NCBI GenBank assembly: GCA_037367405.1 | Contig: JAZKJV010004145.1 | Span: forward strand, 677,620-741,619 | Length of the DNA stretch: 64,000 nt | Direction of reading: 5' to 3' | DNA from: Ottelia alismoides | Lineage: Eukaryota; Streptophyta; Magnoliopsida; Alismatales; Hydrocharitaceae | Shown here: piece after piece, positions 58,381 to 64,000 of the stretch | How positions within the stretch are numbered: position 1 is the first letter of the stretch | Layout of the letters: every line of letters starts with the position of its first letter | Notes under the pieces: model-generated | Seen by the model: only the letters and a program-made list of their open reading frames with translations | What the model was told of the DNA's origin: nothing | The model's database searches: none | Made by a program: the position numbers and the translations under genes

Positions 58381-60162
58381 CACTGGAGGAGAGAGGATCA
58401 TCATATTGTGATGATCGAATGGTAGTTATTATTTGATGTCATCTCCTCTTCCTCAGCTAATAACGATGTTGGCGTTGATACTCCACATCCCTCCTCCCTA
58501 CTCTATATGGTGCACTAAATATCGCCACATCTCATTGGAAGCCACATGAAGAAGCTGAATGCTGAAGAGAGGGCTCGAGGTGGTTGGGGTAATGGGGTGA
58601 TGACTCCTCGTCGAAGGTTCATCTCTAGAACAGAGCTCTCCCATGAATTCTATCCATTGAAGAATCAAGGGTCCTATAAAATGTTAGAATATAGTTGAGG
58701 CATCGTGCATGAGTTGGGGTGTGAAATGGAGACTTGGAGTGGAGAGGAGGGTGGAGGTCCGTTGGCTTCCTCTGCCGAGGTTGTGTTAAAGAGGTTGGCA
58801 AGGTGGAGGTTCTGGATGAAGAAGGAGGGTGACCAGAATGGCTGGTGAAGATGAGGGATGTATGAGGAAGGTTGGGGTGTTATCAATTGAAGGTGAAGAG
58901 GTCTAGGTGATGCTAATAAAAATGGATAAAACAAAGTCAAAAAGAAAATTTAAGCCGAACTTGAAATTGAATATCGACATGGTGTAAAGTGGGAGGCTTG
59001 AGAAGAGGTCTAGGTCGACCATTGGTCATTACTGGACTCTCCCAACCATGGATAGCAACTCTAATGGTCGAGCTAGCAGCCATGTCATGGCTGGAAGGGC
59101 CATGGGTCATCACCTGGACCTTTAGCAATGATCATACTTCAACTCCTCACTTCCCTGTCACAGGAGGAGGAGGGCGGCTAGGATTTAGGATGTGAAATGG
59201 TGTATTGGGGCAAAAGTAGTTAGAGGATGTGGATATTGAGGGGTGAAGGGTGGTTTCCAAGTGGTGGAAGTTGAAGCTTCAACTACCTTGCGGTTGCCCT
59301 AGAGAGTAGGCCACAGATGGTAAATGGCTCCACATGGAAGAGTGCAGATAGGTCAATGGGAGTGATTGGTGAATGGAGAGGTGGTTATAGGTTGTTGAGA
59401 GATTGTAGAGAAGAAGGGCACTTCATGAGGCATGTCGTATGTGCATGGAGTTGCGGGAGGTTTAAGATATGTGTGGATCATCTGATGAATCAAATCATAT
59501 TGTCAAAGATTGGGCATAAATAAAGGCTCCTGATTAGATCAGGTAGTCAAATCAAAAGGCAAAGAGTACATACAAGCATGGATCAAGCTTAGCCGTCTGA
59601 TCTAAATGATCAGATAGCCAAGAATGAGGAAAACAATGAAAGAAGGGCTGGGCCACGTGGTAAGCGATGGTGGTGCCATGTGTCCTAATAGAAAAAATTA
59701 AAAATAAGAAAAATAAAGAAAATTCAAAGAGAAACATTAACACGTGTCAAATGAAAAAGTGATGAACATAAAAATTGTAGACTTCTTTTAGAACTACATG
59801 TTTTATGAAGAACACAAAGTCAAAATAGGTCACTACATTGATATATTTTTGTAAGTATTATTAAATAAATAATTAAAAATACTTATGTTAATTTCTTTTG
59901 TGTTATTTTTGCATATTTAAATTGTATTTAATGTCAAAATAAATATTTACAAAATAATGTAATTTTTTATAGGATTTTTTTATAATTAAGAAAATTCAGA
60001 AATAAAGTCGCATTAATAGAATTATTTATATACATTAATTAGGCTTAATTATACACATAGGGTTAGTTGTTAAGGTTAGTTAATTAGCTTTGAATTTTAT
60101 TGAATAGTTTAAGTTAGAGGGATAGTAAATAGACGGTATGATGATAAATCATGGATTTATCA
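58381..60162 (-). mobile_element. Decayed gypsy-type LTR fragment
   Basis: A GC-richer part (58,380-59,600) with gtgatgatcgaatggtag, similar to LTR Y at 45,225, is followed by G-box phrases (gccacgtggt, acacgtgtca) and an AT-rich part ending atggatttatca. The order is that of the other minus-strand LTRs. I could not find its left border or a target duplication. Short frames in the GC-rich part show no known domain. Confidence 0.45.
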
Positions 60163-62891
60163 GGGATGTCGTTGCTAGCTCGCATTAGGGAATGTTGGAA
60201 TATCATGCTTGAGTTTCCCCATATCAAACAAGTAGAACATATCCGTTGCATATTAATAACAATTTGGAACTTCAAAACTTAATGTTACCCAAATCAACAA
60301 TGTTTAGAATCTTCAGGGGAAATCATCGAGATGTCGATGTATGCAAATCAGAAGCAACGTCTAGAGTTAAAGCTGGGCAAGTTGTTGGGGAGGTTCATGG
60401 TGAGCCGATAATGTTTGTGCCTGAAGATGGTGGAAACCTAAATGGTAGTGGTGGTTAGAAGGGGGGAGAACGTCTACCCATGTGAGGTTCGAATTGGGAG
60501 AAGTGCAGAAGGTACCCTATTATGTGGGTTATAATCATCAACCAAACTAAAACTACATGATACTCTAACGTAGTTAGGGCCTTCAACATTAACATAAACT
60601 TGAGCTCTCTAATTGTTATAATGTGAATTTGATCCCCAAAATTGGGAATCAAATGTAAACTGGAGTCCCCTTTGTGTAGTTTACTCTTTACAATATCATA
60701 TCCTTTTTCCTCTGTACAACAACCAACCATCCTCGTCCCCGCTTCATCCCTTTCCCAATGCACTTCACCTCCCCTACATTACATTACCTTCATTGTGACC
60801 CCCTCTCCTCTGTTGAGCCACCACCATAAAGAACTTTTCCACTCCTTCACATCACATTTACCGAGAACCCCTCCCCTTCATCACACCACCTTTTGAGACA
60901 CCCTCCCCTTCGTTGCACCACTTTCACCGAAACCATCATTCCTGATACCCCTCTAGGTAAACCCAATCCACCTTCTTCCTCTTTCAAATTTGTTGTTTAT
61001 TTTTAAAATTTTCTTTAACACTTCCTTTACATCATACAAATCTCCTTCGTCCTCCCCTTACGAACCCATACCAAATCTAAAATCGACCATCGCCTCTTCT
61101 CTGTTGTAATTTGCACTGCTTCCCTCAAGCTCCACATAAGTTTGTGTCATTGGTCTTCCATCTTCTTCATTCACAGGACATCCGCCTCATTTCACTAATC
61201 CTTCATCTTCGCCCCAAACTAAGACTTACCCTAATATGGAAAACAATAGCATCCCTCAACCGTACTCATGTAGTTTGAAGATGAAGAGAATAGGAGGAAG
61301 GATGTAGTATGGCCATCTTCTACAACCTTTCAATAACATCATGGGGAATTCTTAGTGTAGAACAATATAGGGAGCCCTATCTTCAGCCAATTCAGCACCA
61401 CTAGTCTACCATCTTGGTGATTACACAGTGACCTCCTACCCATATTAGTAAATTTGATCACTACTTATCGGAGGAGGTGCACATGTGAAGGGTGGCATTC
61501 ATACCACCATTGCAGGTCATCGTCCGATGAAAAATCCCCATCCTTCCTCCAGGTGACAACACATAGTACACTAGAACCAGAGAAAGGAAGATCAACAACT
61601 TAAGATCCACCCATGGCTGGTGGCTCCAAATCCATGCCAGAGCAACCTCTGCTCCTCCTCTCCCTCCAAACTCATCCTCTTCTACCTCCTCACCATGATG
61701 CTGATGTAGGTAAGATTAGAATATGAAGAGGATACATCTATTGAGGGTATGGTGTTGAAGGATATAGGGATAATTAGGATCACGAGGAGGAGGAATGGTG
61801 GAAATCAATACCAGTTGTAGACGGTGGTGCTAATGTCATTATATGTTGCTCAAGAAGTGAGAGGGGAGGAAATTCTACATTGCAATTATTATGGTTTGAT
61901 TAACTCAAGCCCAACCTAATAAAATTAACGAAAAAAATTTCAAATTGACAAAATTATTTATGGTATTAAACAAAGTCAGTTTGTGAGGGTTAGATGATAA
62001 TTATGATGAATACAAAGTCGAGAAGATAATTTACAATTTTTTTGGGTTCATGATGTAAAAATACCTTAAATATACCATTAATCAATATGCACATATTTTC
62101 TAGACAGATAAATATCTTACTATAGAATTAAGATGATACTATGCATTATATATTTATATTAGATTTAAAATATCAAACTTTTACCTTTCTTAAATTTAAA
62201 AAAACTCAAATATAGCTCATTATCACTAAAAATAATTTCAACAAGTATAACTCGAATCATAAACATGTGAAATTTTTATATTACCTAATATTGTATACAA
62301 TTTTACCATATATTTTAAAAAACAATAGTACCCTAAATAAATATGAAAAGAAGAAACACATATAAAACCTAAAGTAAATGATAAAAATACCATAAAACCT
62401 TTAGAAATTAATACTAAAGAGTTTGAACAATAATCCAAATTTAAAAATATAAAATCATTTGGTGTTATTTAACATTAAAACTCTTTGAGGAGCCTAACAA
62501 GATCAAAAGAAATAAAAAATTTAAAAGTTCTTATGAAATATAGGATTTTACTAGAATAATAAATGTATTAATTTATCCTACTATGAATTTTACTAGACTT
62601 TATGTAACTTACGCAAGTGTTTCGAAAATACATAATTTTAAACAAAATAAAAATACATCTAAAAAACATAGTAAATTAAAAACAACTTCAATTTAATATA
62701 CAATTAAATATTGAAATACGAAAAGTAAAAAATCAAATAGATATAAAATATAAATTTCTAAAAGTATAATAAATATAATTAAATAAATATAGTAAAGAAT
62801 ACTAATCATTTTTATATATTTAACTATAGAAAAATATGATGATGACTATTAAATTTTCAATGCTTTAGATCAATTCTGTTGTAGTGAACCA
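60163..62891. other. Unassigned DNA, no supported gene
   Basis: About 2.7 kb. From 60,640 to 61,100 the plus strand is pyrimidine-rich with loosely repeated ccctccccttc-t-caccac phrases. From 61,900 on it is very AT-rich. Open frames are short (up to about 100 codons) and none shows a motif I can name with confidence. This could be a decayed element or true intergenic DNA. Confidence 0.4.
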
Positions 62892-63466
62892 TGTTGGAGC
62901 AGCGGAAAATTGGTGGTATATAAGAAGTAAATTAGAAGGAGAGGATATGGATCAATGCACAAGATAGATAAAAACTCAAGAACTTCTTTTCATAAAAAAT
63001 TTGAACTTGCATACAAGTCTTAAACTTTACAAGAAGAGGACTTACAATGCTTACAATAAAGGAAGAGAGACTTAAACACTTAGAAGTAGGACACTTGAGA
63101 GACTCTTTGTGTTGGTAGAGGACTTCTTCATTTTGTTGTGTGTTAAATGAAGACCTCTTCAATGGTATTTATAGGCCCCAAGACAGTGGAGATATTTTGG
63201 AAGAGAGATATAGATTCCTCTTCCATGCTTATCCTTTAAGAGAAAATATCTAGATATTTTAATCTGAGATGGAGAAATATCTAGATATTTTCTGCACTTC
63301 TCTTTTTTCTAGAATATTCTCCCAAGTGCATATTTTAATGAATCTTTTTATGTTGGTGGAAGATATAGGCCCATATCTTCTCATATGGGTGAAGGATTGT
63401 AGGACCATTTATAATAGTCCATTACAATAATACTTCATGGACTAATTACAAATTATATTTTCAACA
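62892..63466 (-). mobile_element. Copia-C 3' LTR (575 bp)
   Basis: On the minus strand it begins TGTTGAAAATATAATTTG and ends GCTGCTCCAACA, with TGTTG/CAACA inverted ends. It directly follows a polypurine tract. A minus-strand TATA box, CTATAAATACC, is at 63,164-63,174. Upstream of it the palindrome AAATATCTAGATATTT occurs twice (63,244 and 63,275). The LTR is much shorter than that of copia-A and its structure looks well preserved. The five bases after it are AACCA; the other LTR is outside the window. Confidence 0.88.
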
Positions 63467-63473
63467 CCCCCTG
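63467..63473 (-). other. Copia-C polypurine tract
   Basis: CAGGGGG on the minus strand lies between the pol stop codon (63,474-63,476) and the LTR start, with no spare bases. Pol therefore ends exactly at the polypurine tract. Confidence 0.85.
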
Positions 63474-64000
63474 TTAATTTGTAATTTGCATTATCCTCCT
63501 TAAGTACTGGAACTTTTCTATTGGAAGAGGCTTTGTAAAAATATCTGTAAGTTGATCCTCTGTGCTAATGAACTCCAGCTTGATATCGTCGTTCTCCACT
63601 AGCTCTCGAATATAATGATGATAAAGTTCAATATGTTTTGTTCTTCCATGAAAGGCATGATTCTTTGTCATAGAAATGGCTGACATGTTGTCACATAATA
63701 TAGTTGTTGGAAGAACATTCACTTCTTGAATATCATGAAGAAGTTTTCTCAGCCACACAGCTTCACATGATGCATTTGTAACAGAAATATATTCAGCTTC
63801 AGCAGAGGAAAGAGCTATGGTCTTTTACTTCTTAGAACTCCAAGATATAACTTCAGATCCCATGCAAAATAAATAACTGAATGTACTTTTTCTATTATCT
63901 ATGGATCCAACCCAATCACTATCTGAATAACCTTTGAGAGAATTATCTTCTTCTGAAGTATATTTAATCCCAGAATTCTTGGTATCTTGAACATAGTGAA
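63474..64000 (-). pseudogene. Copia-C pol C-terminus, RNase H domain (one in-frame stop, cut by window edge)
   Basis: One frame is open from the window edge to the stop at 63,474 except for a TAA at 63,825-63,827. It shows the copia RNase H order: GYSDSDWVGS, DNRKST, ALSSAEAEYIS, VWLRKLL, LCDNMSAI, RTKHIELYHHYIRE and LTDIFTKPL. The catalytic acidic residues (D in SDSDW, E in AEAEY, D in CDN) are present. The premature stop sits where related proteins have glutamine (KKQKT-type), so one CAA-to-TAA change explains it. RNase H removes the RNA template during reverse transcription. Upstream reverse transcriptase, integrase and gag would lie beyond 64,000. Confidence 0.9.

Noticed and set aside
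60246..60458. 70-codon frame with GEVHGEPIMFVPEDG, vaguely like the C-terminal part of carotenoid cleavage dioxygenases
   Set aside because: The similarity is a few residues, no upstream domain or iron-binding histidines are found, and the frame is short.

Overview
The window is plant nuclear DNA, most likely intergenic heterochromatin of a flowering plant. It is AT-rich and filled almost entirely by nested and duplicated LTR retrotransposons. I found no host gene, tRNA, rRNA, CRISPR array or prokaryotic-type operon. The plant assignment rests on a tRNA-Asp-type primer binding site with an Athila-like gag-protease remnant, copia elements primed by initiator Met tRNA (TGGTATCAGAGCC), long TG...CA LTRs with 5-bp target duplications, and a hairpin MITE. 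I cannot name the species.

Layout. (1) 1-10,910: a minus-strand Athila-like gypsy element ('G1') with a 2.84-kb 5' LTR at 8064-10905, a PBS, two overlapping frames (a novel ORF1, then a gag-end/protease frame broken by one TGA), and a 3' LTR cut by the window's left edge. It has no reverse transcriptase, RNase H or integrase. G1 sits inside an LTR of an older gypsy family ('L2'), with target duplication AGTGG. (2) 10,906-43,886: a head-to-tail array of L2 LTR - 'Y' LTR start - decayed copia-B - L2 leader - degenerate PBS. The unit is present almost twice and closed by a third L2 copy. Two L2 copies carry a copia-A insertion at the same GTACT site: one insertion is complete (31945-42557), the other is only the first ~430 bp. 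(3) 43,887-50,928: solo LTR 'Y' (target duplication CCTGC) containing a younger solo LTR 'X' (target duplication TTGGT). (4) About 51,890-56,620: a large inverted repeat made of two gypsy-type LTRs meeting tail to tail near 53,998, with a 375-bp hairpin MITE in its right arm. (5) 56,620-62,891: decayed LTR fragments and unassigned DNA. (6) 62,892-64,000: the 3' LTR and RNase H end of a minus-strand copia element, largely intact apart from one in-frame stop.

How the parts relate. None of the elements visible here encodes a complete replication machinery, so any mobility would need enzymes from relatives elsewhere. Shared insertions, target duplications and junctions give a relative order: L2, then Y and copia-A, then duplication of the array, then deletion of copia-A from one copy. 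G1 inserted later than L2. X inserted after Y. The MITE inserted after the palindrome formed. The most noteworthy items are the kilobase-scale palindrome, the G1 coding arrangement (frames in -1 relation at an A7 run, an in-frame TGA, an altered protease active site, an internal peptide duplication), a G-box-rich hairpin promoter in the G1 LTR, and the copia-A array record.
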